Assembly (NCBI RefSeq): GCF_002382885.1
Contig: NZ_NWVL01000003.1
Location: 124,001-188,000 of the forward strand
From: Streptomyces sp. WZ.A104
Lineage (GTDB): Bacteria; Actinomycetota; Actinomycetes; Streptomycetales; Streptomycetaceae
Length of the DNA stretch: 64,000 bases
Direction of reading: 5' to 3'
Part shown: positions 39,249 through 46,604 of the stretch, one piece after another
How positions within the stretch are numbered: the first letter of the stretch is position 1
Layout: each line of letters begins with the position of its first letter
Made by a program: the position numbers and the translations under genes
Notes under the pieces: generated by a model
What the model saw: only the letters and a program-made list of their open reading frames with translations
Database searches by the model: none
Told to the model about the DNA's origin: nothing

Positions 39249-39515
39249 TCACCAGCCCTCCAGCGGCGGCGTCACCCGCGCCGGCTCCCGCTCCCACGGC
39301 TGCTCGATCCCGGCCCACACCAGGAACACCGCGAGCGCCGCGCCCAGCAGCCACCCCGCCGTCCGGTGCACCGCCCGCCGCAGCCGCAGCCGCCGCCCGC
39401 CCCGCCGTACCGCCCGCGCCGCCAGGTCCGGCGGCAGCACCGGATGCGGGCCGTCCAGCATCCGGCGGACCTGCTCGGCCCGTGAGTCCCCCCGCGGTTC
39501 CCGGTCGGCGTTCAC
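39249..39515 (-). CDS. Small single-pass membrane protein, sigma-like partner
   Basis: An 88-residue protein: a cytoplasmic N-terminus (RAEQVRRMLDGPHPVLPPDLAARA), an Arg-rich stretch, one membrane helix (TAGWLLGAALAVFLVWAGI) and a short outside tail. Its start overlaps the stop of the sigma-like gene upstream (ATGA at 39512-39515). The arrangement resembles a sigma factor with a membrane-bound partner, but it lacks a clear zinc-binding anti-sigma motif. Confidence 0.75.
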   Translation of the reverse strand: MNADREPRGDSRAEQVRRMLDGPHPVLPPDLAARAVRRGGRRLRLRRAVHRTAGWLLGAALAVFLVWAGIEQPWEREPARVTPPLEGW

Positions 39516-40006
39516 GGCGTCCCCCGGGGCACCGGAGCCGGCCGCGCGCTCCCGCCCCGCGAACCCGGTGAGCGCAGCGCCGCCACCGCACGGGCGCAGA
39601 CCGCGCGGACCCGGTCGGCCGGGAGTCCGAGCAGCGCCGCCGTCCGCTCCTCGTCGACCTCCTCGTACATCCGCAGCACGAGCACGAGCCGTTCGACGGG
39701 GGTGAGCCGCCCCAGCACCCCGCCGCGCGGCCGCCGGTGCTGCCGGGCCTCCCGGGCGAAGCGGAGGGCCAGCTCCCGGCGGGCCAGGTCGTAGGGGTCG
39801 CCGCCGTGCGAACGGTCCCAGTCGGCGTACGTACGGGCCAGCGCCGCGGACAGCAGCCGCCGGGCCCGTACGTTCGCGCCCGGCGGTTCGGGGGGCTCGG
39901 CGGTGAGCAGCGTCGCGGTGTGCAGCAGACGTCCGCCCGCGCCCGCCACGAAGGCCTCGAACTCCTGGGCGCGGAGCCGGTCCCGGTGTTCGGCCCGCTC
40001 GCTCAT
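39512..40006 (-). CDS. ECF sigma-like protein
   Basis: A 164-residue protein from ATG 40006. The C-terminal half (LTPVERLVLVLRMYEEVDEERTAALLGLPADRVRAVCARAVAALR, positions about 110-155) is sigma region 4 with its helix-turn-helix. The N-terminal half (FEAFVAGAGGRLLHTATLLT...ARRLLSAALARTYADW) resembles sigma region 2 but is poorly conserved. It may recruit RNA polymerase or have become a plain DNA-binding protein. Confidence 0.75.
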   Translation of the reverse strand: MSERAEHRDRLRAQEFEAFVAGAGGRLLHTATLLTAEPPEPPGANVRARRLLSAALARTYADWDRSHGGDPYDLARRELALRFAREARQHRRPRGGVLGRLTPVERLVLVLRMYEEVDEERTAALLGLPADRVRAVCARAVAALRSPGSRGGSARPAPVPRGTP

Positions 40007-40081
40007 GACCTCATCCGAGCCCCGGCACACCGCCCCGGTCAAGAGTCAGGATGCCGCGGGCGCCCGGACCGGCGCCGGGCG

Positions 40082-40612
40082 TCAGTCGGACTGTGCCGAC
40101 TGGTACGCGGCCTGCCGGGCCGCGAGCGAGGCGTTGAACCGGGTGAGCAGGGCGCAGAACGTGTCCCGCTCCTCCTCCGACCACCCGTCCGTGACCTGCG
40201 ACATCAGCTCACGCCGGGAGGCGCGTACCTCGTTGAGGCGGGCCTGACCGCGCGGCGAGAGCTGGAGCACGACGGCCCGGCCGTCCTCCGGGTGCGAGGT
40301 GCGCTTGACCAGTCCGGTGTCGACGAGCGGCGCGACCTGCCGCGTCACCGTCGAGGAGTCGATGCCCATCCCGGCCGCCAGGGCTTTGACGCCCATCGGG
40401 CCTTCCCGGTCCAGCCGGTTCAGCAGCAGGTAGGCCGCCCGGTCCATCGAGTTGCGGACCTGGCCGACACCGCCGAGGCGGGTCTGTTCGGCGCGGCGGG
40501 CGAAGACCGCCACCTGGTGCTGGAGCGAGTCCAGCAGGCGGTCGGGGCCCGGGTGTTCGGGGACGGCGCCCCCGGAAGGAGACGCAGCAGTCGTCATGTC
40601 CTGAGGGGGCAT
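40082..40612 (-). CDS. MarR family transcriptional regulator
   Basis: A 176-residue winged-helix protein. DRAAYLLLNRLDREGPMGVKALAAGMGIDSSTVTRQVAPLVDTGLVKRTSHPEDGRA spans the MarR recognition helix and the beta-wing (DGR). Dimer helices lie on both sides. Start ATG 40612 is taken; ATG 40597 with AGGAC close by is possible. It is divergent from ilvA across a 158-base region. Confidence 0.9.
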   Translation of the reverse strand: MPPQDMTTAASPSGGAVPEHPGPDRLLDSLQHQVAVFARRAEQTRLGGVGQVRNSMDRAAYLLLNRLDREGPMGVKALAAGMGIDSSTVTRQVAPLVDTGLVKRTSHPEDGRAVVLQLSPRGQARLNEVRASRRELMSQVTDGWSEEERDTFCALLTRFNASLAARQAAYQSAQSD

Positions 40613-40770
40613 GGCCGGGGGCTCTCTTCATGCGGTGTCGGATGGAGTGGGGGACAGAGTACGCGGCCCCGGGGCAACGCGTACCAGTGCCGCACAAACC
40701 TGCGGACAACACCGCAGGCCGCCATGAGACAAGTCTGCCGCGCACGGTCGGAGCTGCAAGACTTGCGGGC

Positions 40771-42000
40771 ATGAGCTTCCGCGCGACCGCCCCCCACCCG
40801 CCCCTGATCCTCGACGATGTCCGTGGCGCGCAGAAAATGCTGTCCGGGGTGGCCCGGGTGACCGCTCTGGAGGGCAGCCGGCATCTGAGCGAGCTGGTCG
40901 GCGCCCCCGTCCACCTCAAGTGCGAGAACCTCCAGCGCACCGGCTCCTTCAAACTGCGCGGCGCCTACGTCCGGATCTCGGGGCTCACCCCGGTGGAGCG
41001 GGCGGCCGGGGTGGTCGCCGCCAGCGCCGGGAACCACGCCCAGGGCGTCGCGCTCGCCTCCTCCCTGCTCGGCGTGCGTTCCACCGTCTTCATGCCTGTC
41101 GGGGCGCCCCTGCCGAAGGTCGCGGCGACCCAGGAGTACGGGGCCGAGGTGCGGCTGCACGGCCAGGTCGTCGACGAGACGCTGGCCGCCGCCCAGGAGT
41201 ACGCGGAGCGGACCGGCGCGGTCTTCATCCACCCCTTCGACCACCCGGACATCATCGCGGGCCAGGGCACCGTCGGCCTGGAGATCCTGGAGCAGTGCCC
41301 GGAGGTCCGCACCATCGTCGTCGGGCTCGGCGGCGGCGGTCTCGCCGCGGGCATCGCCGTCGCCGTGAAGGCGCTGCGCCCCGACGTCCGGATCGTCGGT
41401 GTCCAGGCCGAGGGGGCCGCCGCCTATCCGCCCTCGCTGGCCGCCGGGCACCCCGTCTCCCTCGACGACCCGGTCACCATGGCCGACGGCATCAAGGTGG
41501 GCCGCCCCGGCGACGTAACGTTCGCGCTGATCCGGGAGCTGGTCGACGAGGTCCGCACCGTCACCGAGGACGAGCTGTCCAGCGCCCTGCTGCTCTGCCT
41601 GGAGCGGGCCAAGCTGGTCGTCGAGCCGGCCGGGGCCAGTCCGGTGGCGGCGCTGCTCAGCGACCCGAAGGCCTTCCGGGGTCCGGTGGTGGCCCTGCTG
41701 TCGGGCGGCAACGTGGACCCGCTGCTGATGCAGCGCATCCTGCGGCACGGGATGTCCGCGGCGGGCCGCTACCTGAGCCTGCGGCTGCGGCTCACCGACC
41801 GCCCGGGGGCGCTGGCCGCCCTGCTGGCCGCGCTGACGGTGGCCGACGCGAACGTGCTCGACATCGGTCACGTGCGCACCGACCCGCGTCTCGGCCTGAC
41901 CGAGGTGGAGGTCGACCTCCACCTGGAGACCAAGGGGCCCCGCCACTGCGAGGAGGTCGAGGCGGCGCTGCGCGCGGAGGGGTACCGGGTCATCGGCTGA
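40771..42000 (+). CDS. ilvA: Threonine ammonia-lyase
   Basis: A 409-residue PLP enzyme of fold type II that deaminates threonine to 2-oxobutanoate for isoleucine. The Schiff-base Lys is in GSFKLRGA, SAGNHAQGV is the carboxylate loop, GLGGGGLAAG binds the phosphate, and EPAGASPVAAL follows. A C-terminal ACT-like domain (SLRLRLTDRPGALAALLAAL...DIGHVRTDPRLGL) suggests the catabolic/regulated shorter form rather than the two-ACT-domain E. coli IlvA. The gene is followed by two palindromes. Confidence 0.95.
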   Translation: MSFRATAPHPPLILDDVRGAQKMLSGVARVTALEGSRHLSELVGAPVHLKCENLQRTGSFKLRGAYVRISGLTPVERAAGVVAASAGNHAQGVALASSLLGVRSTVFMPVGAPLPKVAATQEYGAEVRLHGQVVDETLAAAQEYAERTGAVFIHPFDHPDIIAGQGTVGLEILEQCPEVRTIVVGLGGGGLAAGIAVAVKALRPDVRIVGVQAEGAAAYPPSLAAGHPVSLDDPVTMADGIKVGRPGDVTFALIRELVDEVRTVTEDELSSALLLCLERAKLVVEPAGASPVAALLSDPKAFRGPVVALLSGGNVDPLLMQRILRHGMSAAGRYLSLRLRLTDRPGALAALLAALTVADANVLDIGHVRTDPRLGLTEVEVDLHLETKGPRHCEEVEAALRAEGYRVIG

Positions 42001-42035
42001 CCGTCCGGTTCCGGCCGGTTGGCCCGATCTCGTTG

Positions 42036-42051
42036 TTCACCGCGCGGTGAA
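42036..42051. promoter_or_regulatory. Perfect 16-base palindrome, operator-like
   Basis: TTCACCGCGCGGTGAA is fully self-complementary and lies 76 bases upstream of the ABC transporter ATPase gene, after ilvA. Its form is that of a TetR-type operator. The regulator is not identified; the nearest one encoded is the MarR protein at 40082. Confidence 0.5.
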
Positions 42052-42052
42052 G

Positions 42053-42078
42053 CCCCGCCGATCCTAGGATCGGCGGGG
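42053..42078. terminator. Perfect 26-base palindrome, ilvA terminator or second operator
   Basis: A perfectly self-complementary stretch centred on CCTAGG with 10-base GC-rich arms (CCCCGCCGAT). It begins one base after the preceding palindrome. As RNA it would form an 11-pair stem with a 4-base loop just after ilvA. No T-run follows, so an operator role is equally possible. Confidence 0.45.
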
Positions 42079-42126
42079 AAACCACGTACGGGTGCGGTCA
42101 GCCGCGAGTGACGGGGGAGTCCTTTT

Positions 42127-43128
42127 ATGCCAGGTGCCATCCATGCCGAAGGTCTGGTGAAGACCTTCGGCGACGTACGAGCCCTGGACGGCGTCGACTT
42201 CGACGTTCCCGAGGGCACCGTCCTCGGCCTCCTCGGCCCCAACGGCGCGGGCAAGACGACCGCCGTCCGGGTCCTGACCACCCTCCTGCGCCCCGACAGC
42301 GGCAGCGCCTTCGTGGCCGGGATCGACGTGCTGAGGAAGCCCAACGAGGTACGCCGCTCGATCGGGCTCTCCGGGCAGTTCGCCGCGGTCGACGAGTATC
42401 TGACCGGCCGGGAGAACCTCCAGATGGTCGGGCAGCTCTACCAGATGAGCGGCCGGGCCGCGAAGGCCCGCGCGGGCGAGCTGCTGGAGCGGTTCAACCT
42501 CGCCGACGCCGCCGACCGCACCGCCAAGACGTACTCCGGCGGTATGCGCCGCCGTCTCGACCTCGCGGCCGCGCTCGTCGTCTCGCCGCCCGTGATGTTC
42601 ATGGACGAGCCGACGACCGGCCTCGACCCGCGCAACCGGCAGCAGCTGTGGGACGTCATCGAGGACCTGGTGGCGGGCGGTACGACCCTGCTGCTGACCA
42701 CGCAGTATCTGGAGGAGGCCGACCGCCTCGCCCACGACATCTGCGTCATCGACCACGGCAAGGTCATCGCCCGCGGCACCTCCGACCAGCTCAAGGCCCG
42801 CACCGGCGGCGAGCGCGTCGAGGTCGTCGTGCACCGCCCCGACGAGATCGAGCCCGCCCGGTCCGTCCTGACCGCGCTCGGCAAGGGCGAGGTCACCGTC
42901 GTCCGGCTCTCCCGCAAGCTGACCGTCCCGGTGACCGGCGGGGCGAAGCTGCTGGCCGAGATCATCCGCGACCTGGACGGCCACGGGGTGGAGATCGACG
43001 ACATCGCCCTGCGCCGCCCGACCCTGGACGACGTGTTCCTCTCCCTCACCGGCCACGCGGCCGAGGTGCAGGAGCAGGAGCAGGAGCAGGAGAACGAGGA
43101 CCCCGAGGACAAGGAGGACGCCCGGTGA
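42127..43128 (+). CDS. ABC transporter ATPase, DrrA type
   Basis: A 333-residue ATPase of the daunorubicin-resistance type. Walker A is GPNGAGKTT, the Q-loop is at GLSGQFAAVDEYLTG, the signature is YSGGMRRRLDLA, and Walker B is VMFMDEPTTGLDPRNR. The C-terminal DrrA-specific extension ends in a run of QE pairs (EVQEQEQEQENED). It powers export by the permease encoded next, whose GTG overlaps its stop. The substrate is unknown. Confidence 0.93.
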   Translation: MPGAIHAEGLVKTFGDVRALDGVDFDVPEGTVLGLLGPNGAGKTTAVRVLTTLLRPDSGSAFVAGIDVLRKPNEVRRSIGLSGQFAAVDEYLTGRENLQMVGQLYQMSGRAAKARAGELLERFNLADAADRTAKTYSGGMRRRLDLAAALVVSPPVMFMDEPTTGLDPRNRQQLWDVIEDLVAGGTTLLLTTQYLEEADRLAHDICVIDHGKVIARGTSDQLKARTGGERVEVVVHRPDEIEPARSVLTALGKGEVTVVRLSRKLTVPVTGGAKLLAEIIRDLDGHGVEIDDIALRRPTLDDVFLSLTGHAAEVQEQEQEQENEDPEDKEDAR

Positions 43129-43988
43129 GCGTCACCACCAAGGACGCCCCCGTCCTGGCGCCCCGCCTCTCCGGCGGGGTCGTCCAGTCCGTCAGGGACT
43201 CCCTCGTCGTCGCCAAGCGGAACCTGATCCGCATGTCCCGCATTCCGGAGATGCTTCTTTTCGGAGTCATCCAGCCGGTGATGTTCGTCGTGCTGTTCAC
43301 GTACGTCTTCGGCGGCTCGATGAGCATCGGCGGCACGACCGATCCGAACGTCTACAAGAACTTCCTGATGGCGGGCATCTTCGCGCAGACCGTCACCTTC
43401 GCCACGGCGGGTTCGGCGGCGGGCATCGCCGACGACATGCAGAAGGGCCTCATCGACCGCTTCCGGTCCCTGCCGATGGCGCGCGGCGCGGTCCTCACCG
43501 GCCGCACGGTCGCCGACCTCGCCCAGACGTGCATCACCCTCCTCGTCCTGGCGGTCGTCGCGCTGATCGTCGGCTGGCGCACCGGCTCGGCCGAGCCGAC
43601 CAACGCCGGACGGGTCCTGGCAGCCTTCGGCCTGCTGCTCCTCCTGGGGTACGCCTTCACCTGGATCGGCGCCCTGATCGGGCTGTCGGTCCGCACCCCG
43701 GAGGCCGCGACCTCGGGCGGGATCATCTGGCTGTTCCCGGTGACGTTCATCTCGAACGCGTTCGTCGACTCCAGCCAGATGACGCCCTGGCTGCGGCATG
43801 TCGCCGACTGGAACCCCTTCAGCGCCACCGTCCAGGCCTGCCGCGAGCTGTTCGGCAACCCGGGAGTGGTGGACTCCAGCGCCTGGCCCATGCAGCACCC
43901 CGTCTGGGCGTCGCTGCTCTGGTCAGTGCTGATCGTCGTGGTCTTCCGCACTCTCGCGGTCCGCAAGTACCGGCGGTCCAGCCGCTGA
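43125..43988 (+). CDS. ABC-2 type permease, DrrB type
   Basis: A 287-residue membrane protein with six hydrophobic segments. LLFGVIQPVMFVVLFTYVFGGS opens the ABC-2 domain and GLIDRFRSLPMARGAVLTGR is the cytoplasmic coupling loop usual in DrrB proteins. It pairs with the ATPase. The GTG 43125 start overlaps the upstream stop and has AAGGAGG (43111-43117) at good spacing. The gene is followed by a strong hairpin. Confidence 0.93.
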   Translation: MSVTTKDAPVLAPRLSGGVVQSVRDSLVVAKRNLIRMSRIPEMLLFGVIQPVMFVVLFTYVFGGSMSIGGTTDPNVYKNFLMAGIFAQTVTFATAGSAAGIADDMQKGLIDRFRSLPMARGAVLTGRTVADLAQTCITLLVLAVVALIVGWRTGSAEPTNAGRVLAAFGLLLLLGYAFTWIGALIGLSVRTPEAATSGGIIWLFPVTFISNAFVDSSQMTPWLRHVADWNPFSATVQACRELFGNPGVVDSSAWPMQHPVWASLLWSVLIVVVFRTLAVRKYRRSSR

Positions 43989-44000
43989 CGCGAGGCGCGC

Positions 44001-44059
44001 ACACGGCGACGCGGGTGTGCCGATCCCTCGGAAGGGACTGCACACCCGCGTCGCCGTGT
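44001..44059. terminator. 20-pair hairpin, two-way terminator
   Basis: Arms 44001-44020 and 44040-44059 pair perfectly over 20 bases (ACACGGCGACGCGGGTGTGC). The 19-base loop itself holds a small CCCT/AGGG stem. It lies between the convergent permease and greA genes. Confidence 0.9.
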
Positions 44060-44081
44060 CGTGTCGTGGTGGGGGCGTCTC

Positions 44082-44579
44082 TCAGCCCGTGTACGGCTTC
44101 GCCGCCAGGATCTTCACCGTGGCGGTCTTGCCGTTCGGCAGCTCGTACTCCGCGTCCTCACCCGTGCGCTTGCCGTTCACGCCGATACCGAGCGGGGACT
44201 GCGGGGAGTACGTCTCGATCTCCGTGCTGGCGTACTCACGGGAGGCGAGCAGGAAGGTCATCGTGTCGTCCTCGTCGCCGTCGAAGGCGATCGTGACGAC
44301 CATGCCGGGCTCGACCACGCCGTCGTCGGCCGGCGCCTCGCCGACCTTCGCGTGCTCCAGGAGCTGGGTGAGCTGGCGCACCCGCAGCTCCATCTTGCCC
44401 TGCTCCTCCTTGGCCGCGTGGTACCCGCCGTTCTCCCGGAGGTCACCCTCCTCACGGGCCGCCGCGATCTTGACGGCGATCTCCGTGCGCGCGGGACCAG
44501 ACAGGTACTCCAGCTCGGCCTTGAGCTGGTTGTACGCCTCCTGCGTGAGCCAGGTGACGTTTTCGCTGGTCTGAGTCAC
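44082..44579 (-). CDS. greA: Transcription elongation factor GreA
   Basis: A 165-residue GreA. The N-terminal coiled coil reads WLTQEAYNQLKAELEYL...REEGDLRENGGYHAAKEEQGKMELRVRQLTQLLE with the two acidic tip residues (EGDLREN) that stimulate RNA cleavage by stalled polymerase. The C-terminal FKBP-like domain has SPLGIGVNGKRTGEDAEYELPNG. GTG 44579 is chosen because GAGGAG lies six bases upstream. Confidence 0.96.
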   Translation of the reverse strand: MTQTSENVTWLTQEAYNQLKAELEYLSGPARTEIAVKIAAAREEGDLRENGGYHAAKEEQGKMELRVRQLTQLLEHAKVGEAPADDGVVEPGMVVTIAFDGDEDDTMTFLLASREYASTEIETYSPQSPLGIGVNGKRTGEDAEYELPNGKTATVKILAAKPYTG

Positions 44580-44763
44580 AGGTGCTCCTCGTCGGTGCTG
44601 GGAATACAAAGCATCGCCCTACCCAGAAGCATGTGCCTCCACGGGTGGGCGAAACCACGAGCCTAACAATTCCGTAGGAAAAGGGGGAGAAGGTAAACGT
44701 CACACGCCCGACCCGGCCGCAGTTTCGTGTGCGTCGTCGCAGGTCAGCGGGGGTGTGGCCGGA

Positions 44764-45180
44764 TCAGCCGGTCGGGCCGTCGTCGGCGGTGCAGCCCATC
44801 GGCTCGACCGCGGTCGCCCGGGAACGCGTCACGACGGTCACCAGCTCGTCGATCCGCTTCTCGGCCCCGTCGAAGCGGACCTCCTTGCGGCCCACCTCGG
44901 AACCGTCCTCGCTCAGCGCCCGCACCACGCAGTAGCCGTGGCCGTCGCGGTCCTTGCGGACCTCCAGGTGGACGTCGGCCCGGGTGTCGGAGACGACCTC
45001 GAACTTGATCATCTCGCCGCTGATGCCCTGACCGCCCACATAGTGGACGCCCATCCAGCCGACCAGGCCGAGCAGGGCCACGCCCAGGACCGATCCGACG
45101 ATCTTCAGCTTGCGGTCCGCGCGCTGGTCCTCGGTGCGGCCGTACCGCCCCTCGGGCGTGGTCCCGCGAACCGCCGTCAT
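44764..45180 (-). CDS. DUF4307 membrane protein
   Basis: A 138-residue protein from ATG 45180 (GGAGGG upstream). It has a short basic cytoplasmic part, one membrane helix (IVGSVLGVALLGLVGWMGVHYV), then an outside beta-rich domain (EMIKFEVVSDTRADVHLEVRKD..GYCVVRALSEDGSEVGRKEV). This is the actinobacterial DUF4307 family, regularly found beside mca and greA. Function unknown. Confidence 0.9.
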   Translation of the reverse strand: MTAVRGTTPEGRYGRTEDQRADRKLKIVGSVLGVALLGLVGWMGVHYVGGQGISGEMIKFEVVSDTRADVHLEVRKDRDGHGYCVVRALSEDGSEVGRKEVRFDGAEKRIDELVTVVTRSRATAVEPMGCTADDGPTG

Positions 45181-45332
45181 GATCGTTCCCTCCGGGTCGG
45201 GCATCGAGGAATTTTCCGGCCCCTCGGTCAGTCACTATAGAAGTCGCCCGCGCGTCACACGACCGCGCCCCACACCGACGTCACGCGGGCCGGCACCTCT
45301 TTGGCAGAGACCGGATCGACCAGAGCGACCGA

Positions 45333-46232
45333 ATGACTGAGGATCGAGCTTTGACTGAGCAGCTGCGACTGATGGCCGTTCACGCCCACCCCGACGACGA
45401 GTCGAGCAAGGGCGCGGCCACCATGGCCAAGTACGTGTCCGAGGGGGTGGACGTGCTGGTCGTGACCTGCACGGGAGGCGAGCGCGGCTCCATCCTCAAC
45501 CCGAAGCTCCAGGGTGACGCGTACATCGAGAAGAACATCCACGAGGTCCGCAAGAAGGAGATGGACGAGGCCCGCGAGATCCTGGGCGTCCAGCAGGAGT
45601 GGCTCGGCTTCGTCGACTCGGGGCTGCCCGAGGGCGACCCGCTGCCGCCGCTGCCCGAGGGCTGCTTCGCCCTGGAGGACCCCGAGTCGGCGGCGGGACG
45701 CCTGGTGGCGAAGATCCGCGCGTTCCGGCCGCAGGTCATCACCACGTACGACGAGAACGGCGGCTACCCGCACCCCGACCACATCATGACGCACAAGATC
45801 ACGATGATCGCGTTCGACGGTGCGGCCGACAAGGAGAAGTTCCCCGAGGACGAGTTCGGCCCGGTTTATGAGCCGCGGAAGCTCTACTACAACCAGGGCT
45901 TCAACCGGCCGCGCACCGTCGCCCTGCACGAGGCGCTCCTCGCCCGCGGCCTGGAGTCCCCCTACGGCGAGTGGCTGGAGCGCTGGAAGGAGTTCGAGCG
46001 CGTCGAACGCACCCTGACCACGCACGTTCCCTGCGACGATTTCTTCGAGATCCGCGACAAGGCGCTGATCGCGCACGCCACGCAGATCGACCCCGAGGGC
46101 GGCTGGTTCCGGGTCCCGATGGACATCCAGCGCGAGGTCTGGCCGACCGAGGAGTACGAGCTGGCGAAGTCTCTGGTCGACACCTCCCTCCCCGAGAGCG
46201 ACCTCTTCGCGGGCATCCGCGACAATGCCTGA
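45333..46232 (+). CDS. mca: Mycothiol S-conjugate amidase
   Basis: A 299-residue zinc amidase that cleaves mycothiol S-conjugates to a mercapturic acid and GlcN-inositol, clearing electrophiles and drugs. The metal site is seen in VHAHPDDESSKGAA and in ENGGYPHPDHIMTH; CTGGERGS follows the first strand. Length and motifs favour Mca over the deacetylase MshB. The start may be ATG 45333 or TTG 45351; the second gives the usual LTEQLRLMAVHAHPDD N-terminus. Confidence 0.95.
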   Translation: MTEDRALTEQLRLMAVHAHPDDESSKGAATMAKYVSEGVDVLVVTCTGGERGSILNPKLQGDAYIEKNIHEVRKKEMDEAREILGVQQEWLGFVDSGLPEGDPLPPLPEGCFALEDPESAAGRLVAKIRAFRPQVITTYDENGGYPHPDHIMTHKITMIAFDGAADKEKFPEDEFGPVYEPRKLYYNQGFNRPRTVALHEALLARGLESPYGEWLERWKEFERVERTLTTHVPCDDFFEIRDKALIAHATQIDPEGGWFRVPMDIQREVWPTEEYELAKSLVDTSLPESDLFAGIRDNA

Positions 46233-46470
46233 TATGTACGCGACCCAGGCACTGACGCACCTCGTCCCGCTCGCCGCCGAGCTCGACAAGAACAAGGTCA
46301 CCCCCGGCGTCCTCGGCTTCCTCGTCTTCGCGGCGCTCGCCGTCGGCGTGTGGGCGCTGATGAAGTCGATGAACCGCCACATGGGCAGGGTGAACTTCGA
46401 GGAGGCCCCCGACCCGGAGGCGGCCACGGCCGCACCCGCAGGGAACGGGGCGGCCTCGCCCGGGAAGTAG
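46225..46470 (+). CDS. Small membrane protein downstream of mca
   Basis: An 81-residue protein whose ATG lies inside the last codons of mca (8-base overlap). One membrane helix (VLGFLVFAALAVGVWALM) and a short Ala/Pro/Glu-rich tail are seen. This partner regularly follows mca in Streptomyces; no function is known. Confidence 0.85.
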   Translation: MPDMYATQALTHLVPLAAELDKNKVTPGVLGFLVFAALAVGVWALMKSMNRHMGRVNFEEAPDPEAATAAPAGNGAASPGK

Positions 46471-46499
46471 CGCGCGGCACAGGCCCCGCGCGTACGGGA

Positions 46500-46529
46500 A
46501 GGGCGTCCGGCCCCGCGGCCGGACGCCCT
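46500..46529. terminator. GC-rich hairpin terminator
   Basis: Thirteen perfect pairs (46500-46512 with 46517-46529; arm AGGGCGTCCGGCC) and a 4-base loop CCGC, just after the mca operon and before the convergent STAND ATPase gene. Confidence 0.8.
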
Positions 46530-46604
46530 CACCTCGTACGCTCATGGCCGGCCCGCGCCGCTGCCCGTACGGTCACGGCCGCGACGGCACCGCGGCCCGT
46601 ACGG

